Below are positions 47,777 through 60,375 of a stretch of 64,000 nt of DNA, piece after piece. The notes under the pieces are model-generated. The model had not been told where the DNA came from. It saw only the letters and a program-made list of their open reading frames with translations, and made no database searches. Numbering within the stretch: the stretch's first letter is position 1; each line of letters starts with the position of its first letter. A program made the translations under genes and the position numbers. The stretch comes from Plasmodium brasilianum (Eukaryota > Apicomplexa > Aconoidasida > Haemosporida > Plasmodiidae): assembly GCF_023973825.1 (NCBI RefSeq), contig NC_090120.1, positions 1,896,001 through 1,960,000 on the forward strand. Direction: 5' to 3'.

Positions 47777-49250
47777 ATGTAGGCATAATAAGAAACCATA
47801 AAATGTTAAAAGTGTATCTTATTAGTTTTGGGCGAAAACGCTATGTAATATTTCAAAAAATAAAAATAATAGAAAAAAAAAAAAGATATTAGTACAATTA
47901 AAGGGAGTGGTGTATATTAATTAAAGCGCGCATCAGTGCTTTAACATAAATGTGAAATACGATGGTTGAATAAATAAACAAATAAAAATACAAATTAAAG
48001 TGGAAATTTATAAATACATGCGTTCATGTGCATAATAATCATACGAATCACTGAATTTGTATTAATAGCAGTGTGGGAATTTTAATAGCACAATTGAAAC
48101 AATCAGGATAAATTTCATTAAAATAGTAAAACCATATTTTGGGGCCTTTATGTTTTTGGCTTAGAAAAAAAAAATAAATAAATAAAATACAGTAGTTCGA
48201 TCGGAACATGAAGTCAAAATAAAAATAGTAAAAAGAAAAAATGGAAAAACGAAAAAGTGAAATGACGAAAAAGCGAAAAAGCGAAAAAGCGAAAAGGTGA
48301 AAAAGCGAAAAAGCGAAAAAGCGAAAAAACGAGAAAGCGAAAAAACGAAAAAACGAGAAAGCGAAAACTCTCGAACATTTTAGAGTAACTAATTTTTATA
48401 TATAAAAACCCATATCTGGGTAAATTAAATCATCAATAAAAATGTTTTAGCATAAATATAATATAAATACTTAAATATATACATACCCTCTGTTGCCTAG
48501 GAGCAAAGTAAAAAGGGGCATCCATGCCAATATTACTTTGTCAGTTTTGTGCCTCTTTTTATGAAACTTTATAATATTTTATTTCACCAAGTTTTATCAT
48601 ATTTCATTTTATTTCACTATGTTTTTTATAATTTTTTTTTTTTTTCATTTCGGAAGCTTGATGATAGGAAAAAAATATAAAAGTCATTTTATTAGAGATA
48701 ATATTGTGAGCTTCCAAGGGCAAAAAAAAAAATTAAAAGTATATATATACATATATAGATATATATAGATATAAGTATCTATCGTATATGTTTTAATGGG
48801 AAAAAGCAATTTCCTTGTTGCTCTTTTTAATTTTTTGTGAGTACAATACTTTCGAAAATTTGGCATCAATGGTTATATAATACCTACTATTTTTTACCAG
48901 AATTACGACAAGAAAACAATTTTTTTTTTTTCTTTTGAACAACTAATATTTCTGTATAGGGCAGAGAAATTAACATCTTGGTGCATTGTGAGTTGCAATG
49001 AACTCAGGTTTGGTTTATTTATAATTATTGTATTATAATTATATATAGAAAAGGTGCGCGAAAACAAATGTATATAAATATATGCATATATAAATATATA
49101 TTATATATATATACCTAATATGGCACCTTTTCAAATTAATTTTTCACGTATAAAAATTAGTAGTTTTTGAAGGTATATTTTTGCTTATCTTTCCGAATGT
49201 TGTTGTTTTGTTTGTTTCAGTTGTTAACTCAGTTTTTAACAAACCTTTTA
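47777..49250. other. Spacer without a gene
   Basis: Low-complexity DNA including a GCGAAAAA array (48240-48370) and TA-rich DNA (48739-48775). No gene is supported. Confidence 0.55.
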
Positions 49251-49254
49251 GCAT

Positions 49255-49640
49255 AACTTTTAACTCACCCTTTCGCTTATCTTTTTTAGCTTATATTTTA
49301 GCCTAGCTTTTTTCGCATTTAATACATTATATCTTTTACTACCTGTATATTTTGCTTTTCGATTTTTTGTTCTTTGCCTCGTTTTTAATTCCCACAGTCT
49401 GTATTTTTTGTAATATGAACCGGTTAACTCTCTGAATCTAATAGTTTTTAATACATAAATACACATAAGTATATATACACGTACGTGCTTATATTTTATA
49501 TTTGCAAATTTTAACAGTAGCAAGATTTTAACTCGCTTAAAGGAGCAAAAATGTAGATATATATACATAAGTGTATATATGCGTACGCAAGTATATTCTT
49601 GTGTGAAGTTCCTGTTAATACATCGTTTCCCATGTTTCAA
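49255..49640 (-). pseudogene. Minus-strand exon cluster, unknown
   Basis: On the minus strand three blocks look spliced: about 49632-49585 (MGNDVLTGTSHKNIL, donor GTACGC), 49543-49493 (RVKILLLLKFANIKYKH, donor GTACGT) and 49445-about 49360 (acceptor CTATTAG; IQRVNRFILQKIQTVGIKNE, donor GTAGTA). The first and second blocks do not join in phase, so the gene is either broken or mis-modelled. Very basic; no family recognised. Confidence 0.25.
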
Positions 49641-49766
49641 AATTCGTCCATCCTATAATTAGTATTATGGACACCCCTCAGTTTAGCATAACATGACTTT
49701 CACCAATAAAGTAAGATGAAATAGTAGTAGTAGTAGTAGTAGTATTCTGTTCATTTACGTATAAAA

Positions 49767-51095
49767 ATGAAAATGAACAATTATCAAAACATAAATATAG
49801 TAAAATGCAAAAGATTTAGGGATGCTCTTCTGATATGTGTACCTTTTTTGTACCTATCTATAAACGCAACAAAAAATTTTATATTTCACAAGAGTCAAGG
49901 AGGCTCTTCGTTATTCATTAGTCTTCCAGTTCGGCCGTCAGTTCGTATATCAGTTTGTTATTCCATTCATTCTTTTGTTGTTCCAATAGTTCTCCGCCTC
50001 TCAATATCTATCGCTATCTATCAATATATATCTCAATCTATCAATATATATCTCAATCTATCAATATATATCTCTATCTATCAATATATAACTCTGTCTA
50101 TCAATATATATCTCTTTCTATCAATATATATCTCTTTCTATCAATATGTATCTCTATCTATCAATATATATCTCTATCTATCAATATATATCTCTATCTA
50201 TCAATATATATCTCTATCTATCAATATATATCTCTATAAATCAATATTTACCTATCTATCTGTCTATCCCCATCTATTAATATCTACCTACTTACCTATC
50301 TTTTTTTTTTTTTTTTCTTCTTTCCCCTGATTAATTAGAAAACTGTCATTCACTAAATGGTTTGTGTTAAACACAAGAATTTTATAAATTCCTTTTTGTA
50401 GTTGGTGCCAAGGACAGAAGGGGGAGTTTCTTTTTCTTTTGAAATTAAAATAAATAAAAAGATTTGTAAAATATTAACCGAACGAAAAGAAAACAAATGA
50501 GCACAAGCAGGAGCGATAATAGAATATATAAAAGAAGAACTGGAAAAGTTACCATTGAAGGCATGTTGTAATGATTCGATTAATGAGAGTAATCAGGGTG
50601 ATCATAGTGATGAACAGGTAAGGAACACGAAAACAAAAAAGAGGAAGAAAAGCACAACGGAAGAAGAAAAAAAAATTTAAGCAATTAAATATGAACAAGT
50701 CAGCTAAAAACACCAGGTGTAAAAAATACCTAAATTAAAGAACAAATTAGTGGCTAGCTAAAATGGAATTCTGGAGTAGTATTGAGAAGTATACATTTAT
50801 AGAATTATTTGTCGTATGGAAAACTAGTGGAATAGATCCCGTATGGAAACAGAAAATGTGGAATACTTGGCTCAATTATCTAACACGAACAATGTGGAAA
50901 GAAGACATTCAAGAAAGTAAAAATTTTAGAAAAGAAATTAATAAAGGATGCGCTCATAAAAATATTCGAACGAAACTTTTTAAAAAAAGCTTATGGATTT
51001 ATTGGTAAAAGGAAAAGAATTCTTTCCGAATGGAATAAATTTTTAGATAAACACACTGAAAACTGCAATCTTGGAAATAAATCTGGAAGTTAAGC
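49767..51095 (+). pseudogene. Exported-protein pseudogene, PHIST-like, with PEXEL-like motif
   Basis: A first exon at 49767 (MKMNNYQNINIVKCKRFRDA, then a hydrophobic LLICVPFLYLSI signal-like core) is followed by a repeat-filled intron. A second block from about 50440 reads KKICKILTERKENK, a stop codon, AGAIIEYIKEELEKLPLKAC, then DSINESNQGDHSDEQ. KILTE fits a relaxed PEXEL export motif. After further stops a 79-residue frame (50763-51008) reads KYTFIELFVVWKTSGIDPVW, then MWNTWLNYLTRTMWKEDI, with Trp spacing like the PHIST (or a Trp-rich) domain. Two-exon signal-plus-PEXEL structure is typical of exported malaria proteins. At least three in-frame stops make it a pseudogene. Confidence 0.45.
49990..50250. 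repeat. 18-bp minisatellite in the pseudogene intron
   Basis: About 13 copies of TATCTCTATCTATCAATA with few changes. Open plus-strand frames rich in Ile/Ser/Tyr here are artefacts. Confidence 0.95.
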
Positions 51096-51173
51096 CATAA
51101 TAGATGGGGGAAGGAGGAGCAGCCCCGAAGGGTTGTAATGTTAAGAATGGGTGAGGAAAAGGCCATGAGAATG

Positions 51174-51217
<44 letters not shown>

Positions 51218-51596
51218 AAAAACGTTATAAATGATAGAAGTAATATAGTTGATCGAGGTAACAGGCATGCTAAAGGGGATATGAAATAAAAACGTCTTAG
51301 GCATTTCCCACAAAATGTGTATTTTATCATGTACCAAGGAAAGGAAGTACCAACTAGAAACATTTATAAGGAAACGAAATCTTCACCGTAAAATAAAACA
51401 TTCATTGTAAGAGTGAATGAACGAAAGCAGTGGAATGGAAGGAGCTATTTATTTTATTTTATTTTATTATTTTTATTCTTATGTGAAGTGTGTGCACAAC
51501 AATTATTTGAGGTTTCATGCCACATAAATGAGTTTTTAATATTTTTGCTCATATATATAAATGAACAAATAAATATATACATATATATATATTTGT

Positions 51597-51735
51597 ATGT
51601 ATGTATGTATGTATATGTGTATGTATATGTGTATGTATATGTGTATGTATAGGTGTGTGTATATGTGTATGTATATGTGTATGTATATGTGTATGTATAG
51701 GTGTATGTATATGTGTATGTATAGGTGTATGTACG
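51597..51735. repeat. 12-bp GTATGTATATGT array
   Basis: About 11 copies of a 12-bp unit with GTGT/GGTG variants. Confidence 0.9.
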
Positions 51736-52871
51736 TACCTAAGTATATACCCAAATGTAAAAGCACAGTTTTACTTTTAAAGATAAAAACCAATTTTAAG
51801 CATTTTTTTTGAAGCATTTTTCGAATATGCATTAATATCTACTTTGTTATCCGCTTTACAATAATTTTGCAAGAAGCACATTTGTTTTGTTCCTATTTGT
51901 TCGGGTTTTTCCGAAATGCATCCGTATATGCATATATATGAATTTGTACATTAATACATCAATACGTACATGTTTGTACATATTTAACTGTTATGTTGAA
52001 TGCATTTTTAAATTTACAAATAAAAACGTGAATGTATATTTGTTTTTATTTTATACACACTATTAACAAAGCTGTTTAATAGCTTTAATTCTTTTCTTAT
52101 TAACACTATATAAACCTATATATACATAATTCATTCAAGGAAGAAGTTAAAAATTAAAGTGGTATTTGTATTTTTTTATTTTTATTTTATTTTTTTTTTT
52201 TTATAAACTTTATTAACAAATGTTTGTTATACTTTGCTTATGTAATGACAATATCATCATATTTTTTATTTTCATTTTCATTTTCATTTTCATTTTTATT
52301 TTAATTTTAATTTTTATTTTTATTTTTTATTTTTATTTTTTATTTTATTATTTTTTTGTGCCATTTACATTTATCACTCGTTGTTTTACATATACATATA
52401 TTCGGTTAAAATTTTATTTTGCTACATTGCCAAGGGGATAGCTGCGGTTGTGTCTGTTTGGTACTACAACGTATTACATACATTACAGAGCTCAACATGA
52501 AGGAAATATGAGTTCATTTTAAATTAATCCAGTCGTTATAAGGGTATAAAAGTGTATATACAAGAATATACATATATATGTGTGTATGCGTATATAATAT
52601 ATATGAATAAGTATTTATATACATGTGTTTATGTATGTATGTATATATATTATATTTAACATGTACACTTATGTAATATGCGTTTGTAAGGGCGTGCGTT
52701 GTGCTGCTCTACATTTTTGACATCGATTAGAGCTCCTGTCGCAATAGGAATATACAAAAACAGAAAATAGGAAGTTTATTTTCGTTTTCTATTATTTTTT
52801 AATTTTTATATTTTATGTTTTATTTTTGTTTCCTTTGAAGGTATGTTAATCGTAACGTGCCAATTAATTTC

Positions 52872-52908
<37 letters not shown>

Positions 52909-54000
52909 AATAACTATTAATGAATTTTATCATTGTAGGCGAATTTTTGTCTTCCCTTTATGAGTATAATATAGCTGCTGTACAATTTTTTTTTTTTTTT
53001 TTTTATTTATTTATTTATTTTTTTTATCCTTTTTCTTAATTTTTTTAAAAATTTATATGCAAAAAAATTTTAAGAATAAAACAATGGAGAACGATTGCCA
53101 GGAAGTACGTGGGGAGAGGGAATATGTCCAAAAATTGTTTGGATAAAAAGGTTCATAACTACGACTATACGACTATATATGCTTATAACTGTAGTTATAG
53201 CTGTACTATGACTATATTATGACTATAATACTATTATAATAAAATTATAATATGATTGTATTGTGACTATATTATACATTTAACTGTAGTTAGAAATTGT
53301 AGAAAAATACTAGCATTCGTACAAAAATAGTAACATGCACATTTTACCCAAGATAAATGTTAACTCGGAGAACAGAACAAATAAAATGGAAGCATATACA
53401 TATACAAAGGCACATGCACAACACATATATATACACGGTACACAGTATATATATGTACTTACTACTTATATAATTATTCCTCTTTAAAATATATGTCCAT
53501 CTACCACAACAAATTCTATATTTTTTCAAAAATGCACTTAAAATAAATTACTAAATTATTTATAAGTTTATTATCTATGTAGTTAATTATTTATCTACTT
53601 AATTATTTATCTAATAATTTTTTAACTAATAAATTATTCTCTAGTTATTTTTTATATAGCATTTTTTTATCTAATACTCTTTTCAGTCCTTTATGTGCAG
53701 CTACATTAACGCGAATAAAAATACAAACGAAAAGAAAAAAAAAAAAAAAAAGAGAGAGTAAATAAAAAGAAGAAGGAACTTTCCGTATGTTACGCTTTTA
53801 TAGATCATATATTTAGAGATTTTTTACTTTACATTTTTTTTTTTTTTTTTTTTTTTTTTCTACCTTCATTAGTAAAAATTAAAATATATACTATTTACAA
53901 CACCATGCTGTAACCGTACTACTGCCGAGGTTACTTAGGCAGTTCTCGTTGAAATTCGTCATGCCTTAAATAAATAACTCAAAACATAAAAATGTTCACC

Positions 54001-54200
54001 CTAAAATGTAGATCTAAAAGATTATAACCTAATTTCTAAAATTTTAAACCTAAAATGTAGATCTAAAAGATTATAACCTAATTTCTAAAATTTTAAACCT
54101 AAAATCTAGATCTAAAAGTTTATACCCTAAATTCTAAAATGTTCAACCTAAAAACGAAATCTAAAACTTTATGACCTAAAATATAAATCTAGAAGTTTAT
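54001..54200. repeat. 49-bp degenerate CCTAAA-rich array
   Basis: Two near-identical 49-bp units (54001-54049, 54050-54098) are followed by two diverged ones. Each unit is itself built of about four CCTAAAA-like subunits. The Plasmodium telomere repeat is AACCCTA/GA, so this may be telomere-derived or a subtelomeric satellite. Confidence 0.7.
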
Positions 54201-54802
54201 AACCTACAATCTAGAATATACAAAATTTATTAGCGAAATGTTTTAAGAGAAATTATTAAAAAATATCTAACAAAGGATGGACTAAAAATTTCTAAAATTT
54301 GATCTGTTCTCAAAAAGGATAAAAAAAAAAAAATAAATAAAAGGAACATTCCTTTAGCTTTTCATATGTATATATATACGCGTATTTATGTCATTACAAA
54401 AAGATTAAACTTTCCTATAACAGTTTTGTTCCACTCATTTAGAAAAAAAATATTTTTTATCTGATTAAATTAACAAGTCCTCTCATTTGTTCTTAAAAAA
54501 AAAAATATATATATATATATATTTATATGTAAATGTACATATTAACATGTGCGTTTACATTTTATTGTGTGTTAATTTTTTTTTTTTTTTTTTTTTATTT
54601 GTTGGCAGTGCTTCAAGATATAACAAAATTAGAAGAACATCACAGAAGAAAAAGCCATCTGCCGGCAACACCCATGTTCTTTAAACAGTAACTAAGTAAC
54701 ATATTAATATAAAATAATTAATATAATAATTTATTATGTATAACTAATGTATAGGAAAAATGAAAATTTTCATAATTTTATGGCAAAAAAACCCTATACA
54801 TG

Positions 54803-54853
<51 letters not shown>

Positions 54854-55477
54854 TTTTGGTATATTATGAAATATATATTACATTTTTGGTTAAAACAGTA
54901 CTCACCGTGTCGACTTACCATTACCATATAATTTGTATTCATTCTGCACTGTTTGAGAAAAAAGAAAAAAAAATTTTAAGTTTATTTGAATAAAGCAAAA
55001 CAAAAATAGTTTGCTAAAATGATACACATTATTATGTACATGTAACGTTGTACGTTCTTTTTTTCATTTTTACATTTATATTGAATGTATGTTTATATTT
55101 ATATTTTTATACATTTCTATTTATTTATTTACTTGTTTGTTTATTTATATCCATCTCTATATGTTTATGTTTAGGTATATTATGTTCAGTTAATTGTTTT
55201 TGTTTTTTTCGTTGTTGTTTTAGTAATAAAAGTATTATAAATAAAAAAAGCAAAGAGAAAAAATAAAAAATATATAAATGAATAAAAAAAAAATAAATAA
55301 ATAAATATATAAAATAAATAAAAAAAAAAAAAAAAAATAAAATAAATATATAAAATAAATAAAAAAAAAAAAAAAATAAATAAATATATAAAATAAATAA
55401 AAAAAAAAAAAAAAATTATCATAAAGCACCATGGATCGTAATCCATTGAGAAGTAATAACCACTATACTAATGGTAG

Positions 55478-55516
<39 letters not shown>

Positions 55517-55737
55517 AATATTCACCTGGCTAGTTACATGAAGTATATATGCATGTACATGTATATATGCTTCTTAACAGTAATGATAAATTTTTCTTTT
55601 TTTTTTTTTTGTTGCATCCTTTTATGTCTTTCTAGATACTGAAGAAGCATTAAATGATGATGAGAATACATGGGCTCATACACAGAATGAAGAAGATTTT
55701 GTACATGGTAATACTCGAGGGGTACGAGTAAGAACAA

Positions 55738-55885
55738 GGGAAAATAGAGAATTATGGGAAAACAATGAATTAGGGGAAAACAAAGAATTAGGGGAAAAAA
55801 ACGAATTAGGGGAAAAAAACGAATTAGGGGAAAAAAACGAATTAGGGGAAAAAAACGAATTAGGGGAAAAAAACGAATTAAGGGA
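55738..55885 (+). repeat. 18-bp coding repeat (GEKNEL)
   Basis: About eight copies of an 18-bp unit lie in exon 2 of the exported protein, upstream of the hydrophobic segment. Confidence 0.9.
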
Positions 55886-56870
55886 AGAAAACAAGTTAAG
55901 AGAAAATGTAGAGGACCAAAGAAAAACAGATTTAAAGGAAAAGGCAAGACGAAAAGCAGACTGTGTTGTAACTGATGCTCAAACGACATTCTCACTCATT
56001 CAGGCAATTATTTTTGCCGCCGCTGTTTTCCTGAATGTAAGTTTATAACGAAAAAGTGCTGTACCACATATGTAATATATGTATGTGTAATGTACGTATA
56101 TATATATATATATGTTTTTGTGTGTGCGTTTTGCTAGTTATACGTTTTATGTATGCTCCCGTTGGATTTATTTTTTACCATTCATTTATTTAGAAAAAAG
56201 AAAAAGAAATAAATCATGTTGTGCATTAAGCGGTGTGTTAAACAGCATTTTTGCGCATTGTGCTTTTTACTGTGCTGTGCATCGCGATTTTATATAATAC
56301 CATACATCAGTGCAGCATATACTGATCTCATTTCTTTTCTTTTTTTTTCTTTTCTCTTCTTTTACTTGGAAACGCCCTCCTCCCCACCGGACGTATGTAT
56401 ATATGTGCGTGTTTTGTGTTATCCCCCTTGTAGGTAATCCTTCTGAATAAGAATGTGTACATAGGAAGCGAGATGAGCGAACATTTGTACTTATCAAGAG
56501 GAGCAGGAAGAGTAGTAAACGCAAGAAATATAAATGAAAATGTAGAGAATGTTCGGTCTAATGAAACAACACCGGAAGATTTGAACTTTAATATTTCCGA
56601 TGAAATACCTTCTTCTAATTGCCATACAAAAGTATCTAGTCATGAGGATCAAACTCCTCAAACAAGTGAACATGATGATATGTTGACTTTACTTGACAAT
56701 GAATTGTATTATGATTATGAAAATTATAAAGATGAAGAAGACTATGTAAAAGATAATTATTATCAAGAGGATAATAATGGAAACTACCCAAACGAATTAG
56801 ATCATAGGGGCCACGACTATCATGAGGACCATTATAATTATACAGACAAATATTATCATAGAGAACATGA

Positions 56871-57258
56871 TAATCAGAGAATAAATGATAATCAAAGAAT
56901 AAATGATAATCAAAGAATAAATGATAATCAAAGAATAAATGATAATCAAAGAATAAATGATAATCAAAGAATAAATGATAATCAAAGAATAAATGATAAT
57001 CAAAGAATAAATGATAATCAAAGAATAAATGATAATCAAAGAATAAATACCAATCAAAGAATAAATACCAATCAAAGAATAAATGATAATCAGAGAATAA
57101 ATGATAATCAAAGAATAAATACCAATCAAAGAATAAATACCAATCAAAGAATAAATGATAATCAGAGAATAAATGATAATCAAAGAATAAATACCAATCA
57201 AAGAATAAATACCAATCAAAGAATAAATACCAATCAAAGAATAAATGATAATCAAAGA
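56871..57258 (+). repeat. 18-bp coding repeat (N-D/T-N-Q-R-I)
   Basis: About 22 copies encode hexapeptides. Two unit types, NDNQRI and NTNQRI, alternate in blocks of two, suggesting recent block duplication. Confidence 0.95.
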
Positions 57259-58493
57259 GCTCATGGCTATAATAGAGGGCATGCCAATTATAGGGATAAT
57301 GTATATTATAGACACCATGTTTTTTTAGAAGAGGATGATGACTATAATGGGAACCGTTCTTTTTTCGAGGATGATTACTATCCTAGGAGTTATCTATTTT
57401 TACTGGAAGATGACTATCCTAGGGATAACTTTTCTTTAGAGGATGATGAATATTATAGAGATTATGACTATTTACAGAACGACGGTTATTTAAGAGATTC
57501 TGACTATAATGATGAGGAAGAATACATTTATAAGATGTATAATTTTAATGAAGATGATGAAGTTTACGCGGATTATGAAAATGACCAAGATGATGAAATT
57601 TATTCGGGAGATGACGAAAATGATTATTTTGAAGAGAGGAATGGTGTTCCTTCTGAGAAATATGAACGTTATTATTTAGATGAAGAGAATGAACGATTTT
57701 ATTTGGATGGAGAAGAGGAACAGGAGGAAGATGAAGATGAAGAAGAAGATGATGATGATGATGATAGCGATCGTAATTCTGATGTTACATCAGATGAAGG
57801 AGATTATGATGTTGTACAAGAGGAAGAAATGAATAATTTAATTAATACAAATCCTAATTTTAATTATACAACGAATGGTTTAGAAAATATTAATTTTAAC
57901 CAAGAATCAACATTGACTACAAGAAATTTAAGACAATCTAATAATGTAGAAACATATGAAAATGCACAATTTATAGATAGATATAGAATGGGTCAAAATT
58001 TAGAATTTTACAGTATGCCCACTAACGTATATGAAATAAACGCAGGACAAAACAGAAATAATAACGGAGGATTAAATTTTGCTAATGAAAGCCCATCATA
58101 TGCTGACATATATAGAAATGCTAACTATGTAGATAGACATACGAGCTACTACCGTAGTAATAGGTATCATAGCAGTGGTATTAATGGTACTACTAATTCA
58201 TCAACCGCAGGAATGAATACTCCTCTTAAGGGTGAAAACGCTAGTAACCCTTTAGATGAATCGCGTGAAAATTCTAGTACCACCGCTAGAAGTACTAATC
58301 CTTTTGATGAGTCCTATGAAGATGATACAACAACTGATAGAAATACAAACCCTTTTTTCGAATCATATGTAGATGGTACATCCACCAATGGAAGTACTAA
58401 TCCTTTTGATGAGTCCTATGAAGATGATACAACAACTGATAGAAATACAAACCCTTTGGTCGAATCATATGTAGATGGTACATCCACCAATGG

Positions 58494-58870
58494 AAGTACT
58501 AACCCTTCTGATGAATTGAATGAAGTGAATACTACCACCGCTAGCAGTACTAACAATTCTGATGAATTGAATGAAGAGAGTACTACCACCGCTAGCAGTA
58601 CTAACACTTCTGATGAATTGAATGAAGAGAGTACTACCACCGCTAGCAGTACTAACACTTCTGATGAATTGAATGAAGAGAGTACTACCACCGCTAGCAG
58701 TACTAACACTTCTGATGAATTGAATGAAGAGAGTACTACCACCGCTAGCAGTACTAACACTTCTGATGAATTGAATGAAGAGAGTACTACCACCGCTAGC
58801 AGTACTAACACTTCTGATGAATTGAATGAAGAGAATACTACCACCGCTAGCAGTACTAACACTTCTGATG
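58494..58870 (+). repeat. 51-bp coding repeat (17 residues)
   Basis: About seven nearly identical 51-bp units encode the Ser/Thr-rich ESTTTASSTNTSDELNE. DNA identity between copies is very high, which points to recent expansion. Confidence 0.95.
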
Positions 58871-60284
58871 AACCGCACGAAGAAGGTACGACTATAAAAA
58901 GGTCTACCAACGCATTTGGTGAATCGTATGAAGATAGCACAACCTCTACTAGCACTACTAGCGCGCACCCTTTTGATGAATCATACGTAGATGGCACCGC
59001 AACTGCTAGCACGACTAACCCTTTTGCTGAATGGTATGAAGATGTAACTGCTAGAAAAAAGTCTACGGACCCATTTGATCCGTCTACGAAGGCAACACAA
59101 CAACTGCCAGCACAACTAGCACTATTAGCACGCATCCTTTTGATGAATGGTATGATAATCCTACGACTACACCAATGTCTAACAACCCATTTGAGCAATC
59201 ATATAAAGCTTCCACTATTACTACGAACCCATTTGCTGTATCTAACCAAAATACAACTGACCCATTTGCTGTATCTAACCAAAATACAACTGACCCATTT
59301 GCTGTATCTAACCAAAATACAACTGACCCATTTGCCGAATCCCATGTAAGTAATAACCCTTTCGTTAACACCCATGAAGACGATCAAAATAATAGTAACC
59401 CCTCTGATAATTTTGAAGATGCTTTAACTTTAAATAATGCGGAAGAAGATAACATTACAGAGGGCATGGTACTACAGGGAGAAAATTATGCGCCTGAATA
59501 CAATGATATACAGTTTGACGATAACTCCCAAGGTAGCATCAATGATCATACAAATGAGAAAGAAAAACAACATCTATATAATAGTCTTTCCCAAAGAGTA
59601 AACAATCCAGTTGAACATGATGTGGAACAAGTTGAACAACAAGAACATGAGAAGCATGAACATAGTGAACCAACATGATGTGCATATAACTGATCCTTTT
59701 ACAACTGAATACAAGTTAGAAAATGATAATAAAGAAGAAAATTTTGAAGAGAAACAAAATACCGAGAGTAATGAAAAAAACACCCCAATGCTGATATATA
59801 TAATGAGTTAAGAGGTAATAGTAAGTATGAAAAGCTACAAAACTTACCCATAAAAAAAGAGCTGGGTGAAGATTATGTACATAAAGTGAAAAATTACTTA
59901 GACATATACAAGAGAGAACCAAATAATGATAACAACAGCAAATCAGAAGGTCAAGGTGAAGAAGAGGAGAAAGTAGCGAAGGTACAACCGAGCTAGCGAC
60001 AGAAAAAAACAGAGCATATAACTAACAAAGAAGAAATAAAACAAGTGGTTAACGAAAGTGGAATAGAACCAACACCTTACGAAAAAGAAACGGGTTAAAG
60101 AGCTAATCATATTGAATCTGATAACAAGACTAATGATAACGTAGCCGATAACAGAAGAAATGATAACGAAACCAAACAAACAACTAACCAGGATGTCGTT
60201 TATTAAATTCTAGAAAATGAAATACATAAACGTATGTTAGTAATAGGTTCATACGTTTGTAATTCAATGTAAATATTAAATGTT

Positions 60285-60375
60285 TAACGTTTGATGTTTA
60301 ACGTTTGATGTTTAACGTTTGATGTTTAACGTTTGATGTTTAACGTTTGATGTTTAACGTTTGATGTTTAACGTT
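60285..60375. repeat. 14-bp minisatellite
   Basis: About six to seven copies of GTTTAACGTTTGAT lie shortly after the last decayed codons of the exported-protein gene. Confidence 0.9.

Larger units (their letters stand above)
51096..55430. other. Gene-poor spacer with exon scraps
   Basis: Contains poly(A) (51176-51215), a 12-bp GTATGTATATGT array (51597-51730), ATTTTC repeats (52265-52345), a degenerate 49-bp array (54001-54200) and a 29-bp AAATAAATAAATATATAA-type array (55285-55410). Scraps: a start-like MENDCQE followed by GTACGT at 53084, and a last-exon-like block at 54609-54684 (acceptor TTGGCAG) open in two frames, one reading SRYNKIRRTSQKKKPSAGNT. They may be ends of one dead gene. Confidence 0.45.
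55431..60205 (+). pseudogene. Large acidic repeat protein, probably exported; 3' end frame-broken
   Basis: Exons 55431-55473, 55636-56036 and 56434 onward join in phases 1 and 0. Exon 2 encodes an acidic part with GEKNEL repeats, then KARRKADCVVTDAQ and a hydrophobic segment (FSLIQAIIFAAAVFLN) that continues into exon 3 (VILLNKNVYIG). About 25 residues later ARNINEN contains R-x-I-x-E, a relaxed PEXEL. So it has a recessed signal-anchor plus PEXEL layout, typical of proteins sent to the host red cell. Exon 3 then has about 22 NDNQRI/NTNQRI repeats, an acidic Tyr-rich part, NPFDESYED units, seven 17-residue STTTASSTNTSDELNEE units and NPFAVSNQNTTD units. The frame shifts near 59080, again near 59650-59680 and near 59800, and stops occur near 59995 and 60096. 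With no repair it ends at 59349. Family not recognised. Confidence 0.65.

Noticed and set aside
50763..51008. STP1/SURFIN identity for the Trp-containing fragment
   Set aside because: Trp spacing alone does not separate STP1/SURFIN from PHIST; the upstream signal and PEXEL-like layout made PHIST-like the better working label.
56797..57318. Minus-strand 173-residue Ile/Tyr/Ser frame
   Set aside because: Shadow of the NDNQRI array in the real plus-strand gene.
58416..59198. Minus-strand 260-residue Val/Ser-rich frame
   Set aside because: Shadow of the 51-bp repeat in the exported-protein gene; the plus strand has the splice structure and export signals.
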